Notes: generated from the sequence alone by a model not told the origin. A stretch of 64,000 bases of DNA from Holdemania massiliensis AP2 (GCF_000327285.1 NZ_HE998567.1:822290-886289); one strand, 5' to 3'; positions 14,923 to 24,100 are shown, numbered from the stretch's first letter. Made by a program: numbers and translations.

Positions 14923-16548
14923 TTATTTCAGCGGCGCAAATTTTTCATCATATTCTTCTTTGGAAATGACCGGGGCTTCATAGACCCAGTCGATACTGAA
15001 AGAGATTGCCTTCGGCGAGTTGATCTCACTATCCTGATTGAACACTCTGTGAATCGCTTTTTTGTTATCCTCGATTGAACCCTGATACAATCGTACAATC
15101 GACATCCGGTTGGGCGCCCGATCATTGACGCCGGAAATTCGAGTGCCGATCAGATTAAACACATTCTGATTCTGAACATAACTGCGGTCCATTTTCTTCA
15201 TCGTTAAATTGAACAAACCGATCATCTGTTCCATGCTTAAATTCGTCGACACGTTCTCTCCCGCCGCATCCAGCACCTTCAGAGCTTTGTTTACGTCTTT
15301 GAGCCGCACCGCCTCGGTTAAGATCGCCTGGATCACCTGCTGCTGATTGCTCTGCCGCTGGAAATCACCGGAGTTGTACGAATGGCGTTCCCGGGCAAAC
15401 GCCAGCGTCTGTTCACCATTGAGGCGATTGACGCCCTGCGGCACCCATACCGTCTGATGACCGCGTTCATCCGAAGAATCCTGACCGACAAATTCTTTCG
15501 GATTGTCAATGATCACCCCGCCCAGGGCATCGACAATTTCAATAATCCCATGGAAATTGCTTTCAAAGTAGAAATCGATGTCCACATCCAGCAACTGTTT
15601 CACCGTATCCATCGTACATTGCCGTCCCCGCACGCGGGAATTGTTGATCTTATCGGATTTCTGATTGGTATAACAGGCAATCGGCACATAGCTGTCGCGC
15701 GGAATAGACGTCAGCAGCACGGTCATGCTGCTCGGATTAACGGTGGCCAGCATCAGCGCATCGGAACGATCATCATCAACACCGATAATCAGTACGGTAA
15801 ACGGCTCCGTCGTCACATCCTTATCGCTGCCCGGTTCCGTTTTGATCGTCAGCATGCGGTTAAAATGATGCACATCCCGCAGCGTTCCCAGCGTATCTGC
15901 GACTTCCTCATTGGTTTCAAACATGCCTTTGTAATTCTCCGGCAGCGCCGCAACATCAATTTCCTTGTTCAGCAGACCTTTTAACAGGCGCGTGTAATCG
16001 GAATATTCACGATAGGTCGCCTTCAGCTTCAGTTTTTCAATCTCGTTTTTCGGCATCTGATACCCTTGCTGGGCCTGTTCGTCATCCAGAATTCCGAACA
16101 CCTTGCCGTTGAGATCATTGGCACTCTGCAACCCCGCATGTTCCTCATCGCCCAGCACAACAAAGGAAACACCGACGGTTTCCTGCACTGATCCCTGATT
16201 CATCATTTTATCCAGATTCACGTTCAACCGGCCTTCAACATACACACCGAAAGCACTGATCAAGCCGATCACAATGGCCGCAGTCATCGTCGTTTTCAAC
16301 AAGCTGACACTGCGGCGTCCGACTGCTAAAATCGCCAAAAGATTCAAAATTAATGCCACGATCAGCACGATCAGATTCAGACGGATAAATAAAGTACGGC
16401 TCAGCGAGCTGAACTGCGTCAGTCCGATCATCGCCAGCACCAGAAACAAATTGGCAGTCAGCACGAAAAAAGCCATGATCTGATTGATCAAGGTTAAATC
16501 GCGCCGAACCTTCTTTTTCTTGCGCGGCTGAGTTTTGCGTTTGTCCAT
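14923..16548 (-). CDS. LytR-CpsA-Psr (LCP) family cell-wall ligase
   Basis: 541 residues from the ATG at 16548 (GGAGGA upstream). A lysine-rich cytoplasmic start is followed by four hydrophobic segments in the first 130 residues. An extra extracellular domain (about 130-260) precedes the LCP catalytic domain, opened by 'FTVLIIGVDDDRSDALML'. Conserved LCP residues appear in RSDALML, SIPRDSYVPI and FARERHSYNSGDFQRQSNQQ (in pieces). LCP enzymes transfer undecaprenyl-linked polymers such as teichoic acid or capsule to peptidoglycan. The extra N-terminal module is like the periplasmic-binding-type domain seen in larger LCP proteins. Confidence 0.9.
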   Translation of the reverse strand: MDKRKTQPRKKKKVRRDLTLINQIMAFFVLTANLFLVLAMIGLTQFSSLSRTLFIRLNLIVLIVALILNLLAILAVGRRSVSLLKTTMTAAIVIGLISAFGVYVEGRLNVNLDKMMNQGSVQETVGVSFVVLGDEEHAGLQSANDLNGKVFGILDDEQAQQGYQMPKNEIEKLKLKATYREYSDYTRLLKGLLNKEIDVAALPENYKGMFETNEEVADTLGTLRDVHHFNRMLTIKTEPGSDKDVTTEPFTVLIIGVDDDRSDALMLATVNPSSMTVLLTSIPRDSYVPIACYTNQKSDKINNSRVRGRQCTMDTVKQLLDVDIDFYFESNFHGIIEIVDALGGVIIDNPKEFVGQDSSDERGHQTVWVPQGVNRLNGEQTLAFARERHSYNSGDFQRQSNQQQVIQAILTEAVRLKDVNKALKVLDAAGENVSTNLSMEQMIGLFNLTMKKMDRSYVQNQNVFNLIGTRISGVNDRAPNRMSIVRLYQGSIEDNKKAIHRVFNQDSEINSPKAISFSIDWVYEAPVISKEEYDEKFAPLK

Positions 16549-16671
16549 GTCGGCAGTCCTCCAGAGGTTTATCATTTCGTCATCATTTCAGGATAACGAT
16601 CTTTTTAGCAACTGGATTTATTTTAACATAGAGTCCTTTTCTGTACAGGGATTTCTTTTTTTGTAAGAATT

Positions 16672-16704
16672 TTGAAAAACTCCCGAACTAATCGTTCTGG
16701 GAGT
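16672..16704 (-). terminator. Terminator overlapping the end of the P-type ATPase gene
   Basis: AACTCCCGAAC, a five-base loop and GTTC-x-GGGAGTT with a TTTTTC tail on the minus strand. The TAG stop at 16688-16690 lies in the hairpin, so the last codons of the ATPase form part of the stem. Confidence 0.85.
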
Positions 16705-19309
16705 TTGCATGCGAGCGGTGATTGACGGGATTGAATAATTTGGAAATTTCATTGATCAGAATCAAACTTGCGGACAAACCGAAGACGATCCCCCAACAGG
16801 CCCAATCCAACGGCGCGGTTTTTAAAATCATTTGGAATACCGGCAGTTTGACAACCATCACCTGCAAGGCAACGCCGATCACAAATGTCGCTAACAACAG
16901 CTTGTTGCGGAAAATTCCAACTTTAAAAATGGAATGATCGAGACTGCGAAGATTCAGGCTGTGAAACAGCTGAGCAATGGACAGCACCATAAACGTCATC
17001 GTATGGGCTGTGCGGACATCGTAGCTGGAACCATATTTGAAGGCAACCAGCGAAATCGTTCCGATATACAGTCCGTTCAGCACCATAAATGCCCAGCCGC
17101 CGTTGGCGAACAGACTCTCCCGCGCATCACGGGGTTTCTGATCCATAATGTAAGGATCCTGCGGTTCCGCGGCTAGGGAGAGTGCCGGAAAGGCATCGGT
17201 GACTAAATTGATCCACAGAATCTGGATGGCCGAGAGCGGAGCCGGGGCGATCGGCATTAAGACGATCGCCAGAAACAGCGTCGTAATTTCACCCAGATTG
17301 CAGGAAAGCAGATACAGCACCGCTTTTTGAATATTGAGATAAATGTTGCGGCCTTCCTCAACAGCGTTGATGATCGTCGCAAAGTTATCATCCGCCAGAA
17401 TCAGATCGGACGTCTGCCGTGAAACTTCGGTGCCGCTGCCCATCGCGATGCCGACATCCGCCTGTTTGAGCGACGGAGCATCGTTTACGCCATCGCCGGT
17501 CATCGCGACGATCTTCGCATCGAGCCGGTAGGCTTTGACAATCCGCACCTTATCCTGCGGCGTTGCACGGGCCACAATGCGGATGCGCTGACATGCCTGG
17601 GCCAGTTGATCATCGCTTAAATCCTGCATCTGAACCGAAGTCAGCACCTGCGAAAGCGACTGGGCAATGCCCAGCTTCCGGCCGATTGCCAGCGCGGTTT
17701 CCGGATGATCGCCGGTAATCATGACCACGTCAATGCCGGCTTTATGCGCCAGCTCAATCGCTTCTTTGACGCCTTCTTTCGGCGGATCGATCATGCCGGC
17801 CATCCCGACAAAACACAGCCGGGTTTCAAATTGATTTTCATCCAGCGAGGCGACCGAACGTGTTGCCAGAACCAGGACGCGCAAAGCTTCCCCAGCCATC
17901 TGTGCAGCTGCTTCCTCAATCTGCCGCCGCAAAGTGGCCGTCATTTCCATCCGCCGGCCATCCTGCCACAGATGTGTGCACAGCGGCAGAACGCTTTCAA
18001 GCGCGCCTTTGACATAGACGATTTTTTCCAGTCCAGTCTGATGCACGGTGCTCATCCGCTTGCGTCTGGAATCAAACGGGATTTCCCCTACCCGCGGAAA
18101 CTGCCGGACAATCTGCGCCGTATCGACGCCGTTATCCAAAGCCCAGCGCATTAACGCCACCTCGGTCGGATCACCAATTGCCCCACTCGCATCCAGCTTA
18201 GCATTGCAGCACAAATAGAAGCCTTCCTTAAAGCGCCGCTCGGTTACTTTCTGCGAGCTGGACTGAATTTTGCCATTGAGATAATAAGCGACAACGGTCA
18301 TGCGGTTCTGTGTCAGCGTTCCGGTTTTATCCGTGCAGATGACCGAAACCTGCCCTAGTGTTTCCACGGCATGCAGCTTGCGGGCGATCGCGTGATGATC
18401 GCTCATCTTCTGAACGCCTAAGGCCAGCGAAATGGTCACCACCGCCGGCAGCCCCTCTGGAATCGCGGCCACAGCCAGTGAAATCGACGTCAGCAGCATT
18501 TCAAACAAATCGCGTTTCTGAATGATCGCAATCACAAAAATCGCAGCGCAGATAATGACCGATAAGGCGCCCAGCACTTTGGACAGTTCCGCCAGCCGCC
18601 GCTGCAGCGGTGTCAGCAGCTTTTCTTCATGCTGCAGCAGTTTCGCAATTTTGCCGATCTCGCTGTCCATCCCTGTCGCCACCACCAGACCCGCAGCGTT
18701 GCCGTCGAGAACGATCGTCGATGAAAAAGCCATATTTTTCTGATCGGCCAGCGGCAGCGTCTGATCTTTAGGATAACGGGCAGAAGCATCCTTGTCCACC
18801 GGTACGGATTCGCCGGTCAGACTGGATTCCTCGACTTTCAGATGTACAGTCTCAATCAGACGCAGATCCGCCGGAACAAAATTTCCGGCTTCCAGAAAGA
18901 CCAGATCGCCCAGCACCAGCTCTGCCGCATCAATCTGTTTCAGCTGACCGTCACGTTTGACCAGGGCTTTCATCGCGGTCATTTTTTCTAAGGCATGCAG
19001 CGCTTTTTCCGCCCGGTATTCCTGGAAAACACCGATCAGGGCATTGATTGTGATCACCGCTACAATGATGACGGAATCCATCACCTCATGCAGAAAAATG
19101 GAAATCACCGCGCCGAGAATCAAAATTAAAATCATCGGATCATTGAACTGTTCCGCGACTTTTTTCAGCAGAGATGCTTCTTTTTTCTTTTCCAGCTCAT
19201 TGCCGCCGAAGCGCTGCAGCCGGGCGGCCGCTTCTTTTTCACTCAGTCCCTCGCGGGCATTGGTCAGTGTTGCAGCTTCCAGTTCCTGTATAGTTTGACG
19301 ATAGGGCAT
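16688..19309 (-). CDS. P-type calcium-transporting ATPase (PMR1/SERCA-like)
   Basis: 873 residues. The N-terminal cation-ATPase domain (residues 1-70) is followed by two membrane helices, the TGES phosphatase loop, 'IPEGLPAVVTISLALG' in helix 4, and the phosphorylation site CTDKTGTLTQ. The nucleotide domain leads to 'MTGDGVNDAPSLKQADVGIAMG', and six C-terminal helices complete the pump. The PEGLP helix 4 and N-D-x-x-T-like 'ILWINLVTDAFPAL' in helix 6 are typical of P2A calcium pumps; manganese is a possible second ion. It exports or sequesters divalent cations using ATP. Confidence 0.92.
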   Translation of the reverse strand: MPYRQTIQELEAATLTNAREGLSEKEAAARLQRFGGNELEKKKEASLLKKVAEQFNDPMILILILGAVISIFLHEVMDSVIIVAVITINALIGVFQEYRAEKALHALEKMTAMKALVKRDGQLKQIDAAELVLGDLVFLEAGNFVPADLRLIETVHLKVEESSLTGESVPVDKDASARYPKDQTLPLADQKNMAFSSTIVLDGNAAGLVVATGMDSEIGKIAKLLQHEEKLLTPLQRRLAELSKVLGALSVIICAAIFVIAIIQKRDLFEMLLTSISLAVAAIPEGLPAVVTISLALGVQKMSDHHAIARKLHAVETLGQVSVICTDKTGTLTQNRMTVVAYYLNGKIQSSSQKVTERRFKEGFYLCCNAKLDASGAIGDPTEVALMRWALDNGVDTAQIVRQFPRVGEIPFDSRRKRMSTVHQTGLEKIVYVKGALESVLPLCTHLWQDGRRMEMTATLRRQIEEAAAQMAGEALRVLVLATRSVASLDENQFETRLCFVGMAGMIDPPKEGVKEAIELAHKAGIDVVMITGDHPETALAIGRKLGIAQSLSQVLTSVQMQDLSDDQLAQACQRIRIVARATPQDKVRIVKAYRLDAKIVAMTGDGVNDAPSLKQADVGIAMGSGTEVSRQTSDLILADDNFATIINAVEEGRNIYLNIQKAVLYLLSCNLGEITTLFLAIVLMPIAPAPLSAIQILWINLVTDAFPALSLAAEPQDPYIMDQKPRDARESLFANGGWAFMVLNGLYIGTISLVAFKYGSSYDVRTAHTMTFMVLSIAQLFHSLNLRSLDHSIFKVGIFRNKLLLATFVIGVALQVMVVKLPVFQMILKTAPLDWACWGIVFGLSASLILINEISKLFNPVNHRSHANSQND

Positions 19310-19397
19310 AGCACATCTCCTTTACCTATTCCCATCTATATCAAAAACCGAAGAAGAATAGAACGGAAGACGCGTCAGGATCGAACGCAAAGCTCAT

Positions 19398-19429
19398 CAA
19401 AAAAAGCCGGTAAGCTCCGGCTTTTTTCC
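19398..19429. terminator. Terminator downstream of the lipoprotein gene
   Basis: AAAAAAGCCGG, six-base loop, CCGGCTTTTTT. It is symmetrical enough to work in both directions. It separates the lipoprotein gene from the ATPase gene. Confidence 0.82.
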
Positions 19430-19441
19430 TTCTTTGACAAA

Positions 19442-21061
19442 TTAATTCGGATTGCGCCGGCTTCCGCCCCACTCGACCAGCGTGAAACCTTTTCGTTCCG
19501 GCGCAGGCGTCAGCACCTGTGGCTCAATTTCTATTGGTTCTTCAAGCCCTTCAGATACCATATAAACCCGGATTACCGTATTCGGCTGCGGATCACAATC
19601 CATCGGCATCCCATCAGCATAGACAGCGGAAGGAAACTGGATTTGGTTATACGGAGACTGAGCCAGGATCGGCAGCCAATAAGTAATGAAATCTGCGCTT
19701 TCCTGGTAGTTTAGCCCCAGCAATGCCAGCTTTTCTTCCAAAAAAGAAATTGTATCTTCCCTCGCTACAACAAAACCCTCGTTCTGATCAAAACGATCCG
19801 GAATCATTGCCTCATAATACAGATAAGGATAATCGCGCCCCTGCAAGATCAGCTGATCACCGCTCACCCTACCCGTCCAGCCCTGGTCATAAACTGGATA
19901 GCTCAACGTCGGTTCCTGTCCAAGCTTCAGCGTAAAATCAAGCGGTGTATCATGATAAAGATAGATCACCGGCTTATCGGCTCCCATCTCATTTCGCGGT
20001 GGTTCCCCTTCGAAGCTAGCATCAATTTCCTTTTCCTCGCACAGCGCTATGAGCTGCAGCCGCTGCGCTTCACTTAACAGTTCATCCCAGCCTCGGAAAT
20101 GAACTGAATGATAATCCTCGCGAATTTTCTGCAGCTGCGGCCAGAGCTGCTGCCAATCGAGCTTCTGCGTTTCTGCTTCCTGAAGCTGCTCAGCGGTCAG
20201 CTGATAATAATCAGGATCGCAGTAGAGTAAGATATAGGGATGATCTGGATCCTCGGATGGACTTAAAGCAAAGCTTTCCATCCTCTGATAATCCCGCATC
20301 AGAGCTGCTGCATCATATTCCTCCTGATAGGCGTAATCCACGCCATATTTCTGCATCAGAGTATCAATGTAGGAACGCTCTTTTTCTTCCAAGGGAAGTT
20401 CCAGATCAAGAAAACTGTAAAAAATCGGATCCCCATCACGATATTGATCGGAAAGCAGCTGATCTTCCAACGTGCCGCCATAATACGGTGCCGTGATTTC
20501 ACAAAATGAAGCTTCCTTTCCTGGCAGCAGCGCGAATTGATAGCCATCCTGTTCCTCTCTGACCAAGACGGTATAACCATCGTTAATCAGAAACTCACGC
20601 TCGGACTTCTCTGGCATAAAGCTTTGCCTTTTCTCAGTATCCCAATCCACCTCGGTTACTTCTGCACTGTCTTCGGATTGAAAGCGGAGCCGGGCCATCG
20701 GATCCTTATCGGTGCGGGTTTCTCCTTCAAAGAGAAATGTTTCCATGGTCTTCGGCGCAATCCAGCGTTCGATCTCAATTTCACGCACCCCTCCGATGTT
20801 GACTTTATAGGCAAAGGAAACAATTTTCTGGGCCTGTTCGGTATGATTCGTAATTTCAATTTGCCTTAAAGGCCGGGTAATATCATAGCCAGTTTCATCC
20901 GCCGGCGTGATTTCAACGGTAAACATTGATTTAATGGACTGCGGATCAGAAGAAGGATCCGGGGTCGGCTGAACTGAATTGGTTTGGGCACAGGCTGTCA
21001 GCATCAGACCCATCGCCATCAGGATCGCTCTGCGGCTGAATCCGTTGTGATTAAACTTCAT
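19442..21061 (-). CDS. Lipoprotein of unknown function with a KPVIYLY-type C-terminal domain
   Basis: 539 residues from the ATG at 21061; the longer frame starts with a GTG inside the GAGGTG binding site. A signal peptide with lipobox LTAC (about residues 22-25) predicts surface anchoring. Residues 40-150 are beta-rich, the middle is acidic and tyrosine-rich, and the C-terminal 200 residues begin 'KPVIYLYHDTPLDFTLKLG' and contain 'YLYYEAMIP'. Domains opening KPVIYLYP recur in hypothetical extracellular clostridial proteins, with no function known to me. The gene is 15 bases behind a broken Sel1-repeat gene, so they form a small operon. Confidence 0.7.
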   Translation of the reverse strand: MKFNHNGFSRRAILMAMGLMLTACAQTNSVQPTPDPSSDPQSIKSMFTVEITPADETGYDITRPLRQIEITNHTEQAQKIVSFAYKVNIGGVREIEIERWIAPKTMETFLFEGETRTDKDPMARLRFQSEDSAEVTEVDWDTEKRQSFMPEKSEREFLINDGYTVLVREEQDGYQFALLPGKEASFCEITAPYYGGTLEDQLLSDQYRDGDPIFYSFLDLELPLEEKERSYIDTLMQKYGVDYAYQEEYDAAALMRDYQRMESFALSPSEDPDHPYILLYCDPDYYQLTAEQLQEAETQKLDWQQLWPQLQKIREDYHSVHFRGWDELLSEAQRLQLIALCEEKEIDASFEGEPPRNEMGADKPVIYLYHDTPLDFTLKLGQEPTLSYPVYDQGWTGRVSGDQLILQGRDYPYLYYEAMIPDRFDQNEGFVVAREDTISFLEEKLALLGLNYQESADFITYWLPILAQSPYNQIQFPSAVYADGMPMDCDPQPNTVIRVYMVSEGLEEPIEIEPQVLTPAPERKGFTLVEWGGSRRNPN

Positions 21062-21076
21062 CTCGATCACCTCTTT

Positions 21077-21658
21077 TCAGGCTTTTCTGTCGGCTTGGTT
21101 CTCGGCGGCTAGTTTTTGATCGCATTTCCGAATCATTTCTTCCGCTTGTTTCCGCTGTTTTGGATAGTAAAAATAAACATGTTCCCGCTGCCGATAATAC
21201 GCCGCGGCCATTTCAAAATATGTACGCGCCTGCTGGATGTCTTTCTTCGTTCCCATACCCGAGTAAGCACAGTTACCTAAACGCAGACAAACTTCCGGAT
21301 ATTCTTCGATTTCTCCAATTTCCTGTAAATGGTGGTAAAGTTTTAAATACATTTTATACGCGTTGATTTCATCTTTTTCTACAAATTTGCCTTTTTGATA
21401 AGCATCCGCTACTTTCATAACGGCTTCAAAATTGCCTAATTTTGCGGCTTGAATAAAATATTGGAACCCGCGTTTTTGATCTACTTGAACCCCGCGTCCA
21501 TAAGTATAACAGTATCCCAGATTGGTCATCGCCTGACTGTTTCCCAGAGCTGCCTATTTCTGATAGTAAGCTACCGCTGTTTTAAAGCCTTCCGGTGTTC
21601 CTGTTTGATACGCTTCCGCGCCTAAATTTAATAGAATATCACTCTCATCTAAAGTCAT
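21077..21658 (-). pseudogene. Sel1-repeat protein gene interrupted by an amber codon
   Basis: A frame with a strong GGAGG site starts at ATG 21658 (MTLDESDILLNLGAEAYQ) and reads through a Sel1/TPR-like repeat ending YYQK. Codon 35 is TAG (21554-21556), and the same frame continues AALGNSQAMTNLGYCYTYGRG to the stop at 21077, for 193 codons in all. The Sel1 consensus (YYxKAAxxGxxxAxxxLGxxY) runs straight across the stop, so a single nonsense substitution is the simplest reading. An internal ATG at 21529 could give a 150-residue product, but it lacks a good binding site. Suppression or a sequencing error cannot be excluded. Confidence 0.8.
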
Positions 21659-21702
21659 CCTTGGCCTCCTGCCTTCTGCTTTTCTGCAGCAGATTCATGA
21701 AC

Positions 21703-22845
21703 CTACCCTTCCTCATTTTCCGCCAACAGCGCGGTTAACAGCACCCCGCTAAGCAGCACTGTCATGGAAGAAAGCGGACAGCGCCGCTGGCCATCCAGCT
21801 CCAGGCAGGCATCCTTGTTGACGCAGCAGTTATCAATCACGATATCCGCGGTTTCAAATAAACGCCGGCCGCTGGGATGATCGGATTTGATCACCGGTGA
21901 TTGCTTCATGTTGGTGATCACCGCCACGGTCGTCTTATTCGACCAAAGCAACCGGGCCAATTCCACATTCATGACGCTTTTTCCCGTGTTGGACGGCATT
22001 AAAAACACATCCTGGGGCTGTATTTTATATTTATCAATCAGCATCTGAGCATAATCCCGCTGCTTCTGCGTCCAGCCGCTCTGCACCGGATCAAAGATCA
22101 TCAGCTCGCTTTCCAGGATCGGGATGATTTTATCGTTGTGAATCCCGGCCATTAAATCCTGCAGCATATGCGAATGTCCGCTGCCCATGACAATCAGCCG
22201 GCCTTGTTTGCGCATTAACTCCTGAGCGATCTTTTCAATCGATCCCAATTGCGTCTGTTCAAATTGTTCAAGGATATCCAATACCACTTTATTGAGCTGA
22301 TGCACGACACCGCTGGGTTCGAGTCCAGCCTGAACGGCGAAGCTGACTGCATTGACAGCCTGAGCACCATAGGTCTGTAACATCGGCAGAAACGACTGCT
22401 CCACCGCAAACAGATTTGGATTCCCATCCTGTCGGCTGACTTCCAGCGCAAGCCATTCGATTCCCAGACGCCGGCAATGTTTTTCCATCGCGGCATACAG
22501 CGGCGTATCCTGACTGTGAAAAGTCAGAACTAAATCATGCCGCTGAATCCCCCAGGCCTGAATCAAGACTTTGGCATATTCCGGACACTGAATCAGCGCA
22601 GAATACCGACGATCATACGTCATCAATTCCTGCGGAAACAAACCGATGACTTCCGCATGTCCCTGCAGCCTGGCGGTCAGTTCTTCCGCAAACAGATGGT
22701 CTTCCCCGATCCCAAACGCAAAGACATGACGTCCTTCATTCAGCCCTTCTGCCAACCGCGTTCCGATTCGCACGAAACAGCCCATCTGGGTTTCCGCCCA
22801 ACCCAGCCAGCACTTCTGAAACTGACGGCAATTCTCTTTCAGCAT
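21703..22845 (-). CDS. Tandem SIS-domain sugar isomerase-like protein (UPF0309-related)
   Basis: 380 residues from the ATG at 22845 (GAGGTG upstream); a longer frame lacks a site. Two SIS-like phosphosugar-binding halves are visible. The N-terminal half contains 'HVFAFGIGEDHLFAEEL' and the C-terminal half 'LIVMGSGHSHMLQDLMAGI' followed by 'DVFLMPSNTGKSVMNVELA', as in UPF0309 and related isomerase-domain proteins. SIS modules bind phosphosugars as isomerases or sensors. The first half is more degenerate and may be structural. No other sugar-pathway gene is adjacent. Confidence 0.72.
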   Translation of the reverse strand: MLKENCRQFQKCWLGWAETQMGCFVRIGTRLAEGLNEGRHVFAFGIGEDHLFAEELTARLQGHAEVIGLFPQELMTYDRRYSALIQCPEYAKVLIQAWGIQRHDLVLTFHSQDTPLYAAMEKHCRRLGIEWLALEVSRQDGNPNLFAVEQSFLPMLQTYGAQAVNAVSFAVQAGLEPSGVVHQLNKVVLDILEQFEQTQLGSIEKIAQELMRKQGRLIVMGSGHSHMLQDLMAGIHNDKIIPILESELMIFDPVQSGWTQKQRDYAQMLIDKYKIQPQDVFLMPSNTGKSVMNVELARLLWSNKTTVAVITNMKQSPVIKSDHPSGRRLFETADIVIDNCCVNKDACLELDGQRRCPLSSMTVLLSGVLLTALLAENEEG

Positions 22846-22918
22846 ACACAACACCTCTTCTTTAATTATACGGACAATCAAGCAAAAAGGAAGCCTGCGC
22901 TTCCTTAAAATTCAATGA

Positions 22919-23329
22919 CTATTCGACAACGATCCGGACTTTATCGCCTTCCGCAGAAACGACGTCAACCAGTTCGCCAACCTGACCTTCTTCCACCAAT
23001 TTCAGAATCAAATCCAGATCCACACCCTTAAGATCCACATTCATGCCGCTCAGTTCCATTTGCTTCGTAAAATCCAATCCAGCCCGGATCAGCGCTACCG
23101 GAACATTGACGCGAACGCGGTCATTGTTCGCGGATTCGACCTGAATCCGCAGCATTTTCGGCTGGGAAGGAGCGCTGTAAATTAACGGCCGAACCTGAGG
23201 TTCAGCGGATTTCTGCGGTTTTTCCGCCCGCTTTTCGCTTTCTTCAATCGCATCCAGCAGCCGCAGTCCTTCTTCCACGCTCAGCGTACCATCTTTGACC
23301 ATTTCCATAATTTTTTCTCGGGAGTTCAT
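22919..23329 (-). CDS. SHOCT-like/YvlB-N-type domain protein
   Basis: 136 residues. Residues 1-33 ('IMEMVKDGTLSVEEGLRLLDAIEESE' in pieces) form the short helical hairpin of the SHOCT-like/YvlB N-terminal family. A variable linker is followed by a beta-rich segment from about residue 58 (MLRIQVES, VRVNVPVALIRAGL) ending in 'DKVRIVVE'. This fits proteins annotated 'SHOCT-like domain' that accompany DUF2089 proteins. Last gene of a three-gene operon (11-base gap from the DUF2089 gene). Function unknown; possibly an oligomerising cytoplasmic or membrane-stress protein. Confidence 0.7.
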   Translation of the reverse strand: MNSREKIMEMVKDGTLSVEEGLRLLDAIEESEKRAEKPQKSAEPQVRPLIYSAPSQPKMLRIQVESANNDRVRVNVPVALIRAGLDFTKQMELSGMNVDLKGVDLDLILKLVEEGQVGELVDVVSAEGDKVRIVVE

Positions 23330-23339
23330 GTTGTTCCTC

Positions 23340-23708
23340 CTATTTTTTTAACAGCGCAATCGCTTCTTCCGCGCTGATCTCACCCTGCTGCAGACGGGTC
23401 AGCACATCATCGGCCCGGGCAGGTGATTCTTCTTCCCGTTTGACTGTAAACCCCATTTTGGTGATGATGGAATCCAGCATTTTCTTCACAGTTGGATAGG
23501 AAATATTAAATTCTTTTTCCATTTCCTTGATATTGCCCTGAACCCGAATAAAGGTTTCGACAAACTGCAGTTCATCGCGATTCAGATAGCTGAACCGGGA
23601 TAAGGCAAACTCACCCGTAATCTCGGTATGACAGCGGGTACAGGTTAACCGCGTTGCCAGCAGCTGATTGCCGCAGACCGGGCATGTCCCAAAAACTTCA
23701 TTTCGCAT
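23340..23708 (-). CDS. DUF2089 zinc-ribbon/HTH protein
   Basis: 122 residues. A zinc ribbon formed by CPVCGN and CTRCHTEI (residues 9-30) is followed by 'FVETFIRVQGNIKEMEKEFNISYPTVKKMLD' (in pieces), a sigma-factor-like helix-turn-helix typical of DUF2089. The C-terminal 25 residues (DVLTRLQQGEISAEEAIALLKK) repeat the same helical SHOCT-like motif that opens the neighbouring protein. Likely a DNA-binding regulator of its own operon; that role is inference. Confidence 0.82.
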   Translation of the reverse strand: MRNEVFGTCPVCGNQLLATRLTCTRCHTEITGEFALSRFSYLNRDELQFVETFIRVQGNIKEMEKEFNISYPTVKKMLDSIITKMGFTVKREEESPARADDVLTRLQQGEISAEEAIALLKK

Positions 23709-23720
23709 CGTGTTTCCTCC

Positions 23721-24005
23721 TTATCCTAAAATATCAATGAGCACGCGATTCGGTCCGGATTCCACTTCCACCAGCCGAAACGGCTCACATTCCTTTAATT
23801 CCTTCACCGATGTCTGAACAAACTGGAGTATCGCTTCGCGATTGTCCAGCAGGATCTGTACGGTTTCATCACGCGACTGCGCCGGAACATACTGTGATCC
23901 CCAAAGCACCACTTTTAAGATTGCGGCGGCAGCACTCAGCGGGATTGCCGGAATCGTCACATTCTGTTCAACGGATTCCACAACAATTTTAATCTTTTTG
24001 GCCAT
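23721..24005 (-). CDS. Small conserved-looking protein, first gene of the DUF2089 operon
   Basis: 94 residues, no family recognised. It has a beta-rich start (KKIKIVVESVEQNVTIPAIPLS), a helix (AAAAILKVVLWGSQYV) and a closing strand 'RVLIDIL'. It resembles the C-terminal half of the SHOCT-like protein two genes on (both pair a 'V-x-I-P-[VL]-x-L' strand with a helix and a final I-V/L-I strand), suggesting duplication of that module. Transcription starts from a promoter at 24026-24053, with AGGAGGA before the ATG. Not seen to be membrane-bound. Confidence 0.6.
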   Translation of the reverse strand: MAKKIKIVVESVEQNVTIPAIPLSAAAAILKVVLWGSQYVPAQSRDETVQILLDNREAILQFVQTSVKELKECEPFRLVEVESGPNRVLIDILG

Positions 24006-24025
24006 CCTCGTGTCCTCCTGAGATT

Positions 24026-24053
24026 ATTATAAATGTTATTTAAATTATTTCAA
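24026..24053 (-). promoter_or_regulatory. Promoter of the three-gene DUF2089 operon
   Basis: TTGAAA (24048-24053), 16-base spacer, TATAAT (24026-24031) on the minus strand, in an A/T-rich stretch upstream of the first gene. Confidence 0.7.
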
Positions 24054-24100
24054 GTTATTTTTAAGAATATTGAATTTTCATATTAATTAAATTAATCAAA

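Noticed and set aside
15382-15984. 200-codon plus-strand frame opposite the LCP gene
   Set aside because: It is the antisense of a strongly conserved coding region; long antisense frames are expected in this codon usage.
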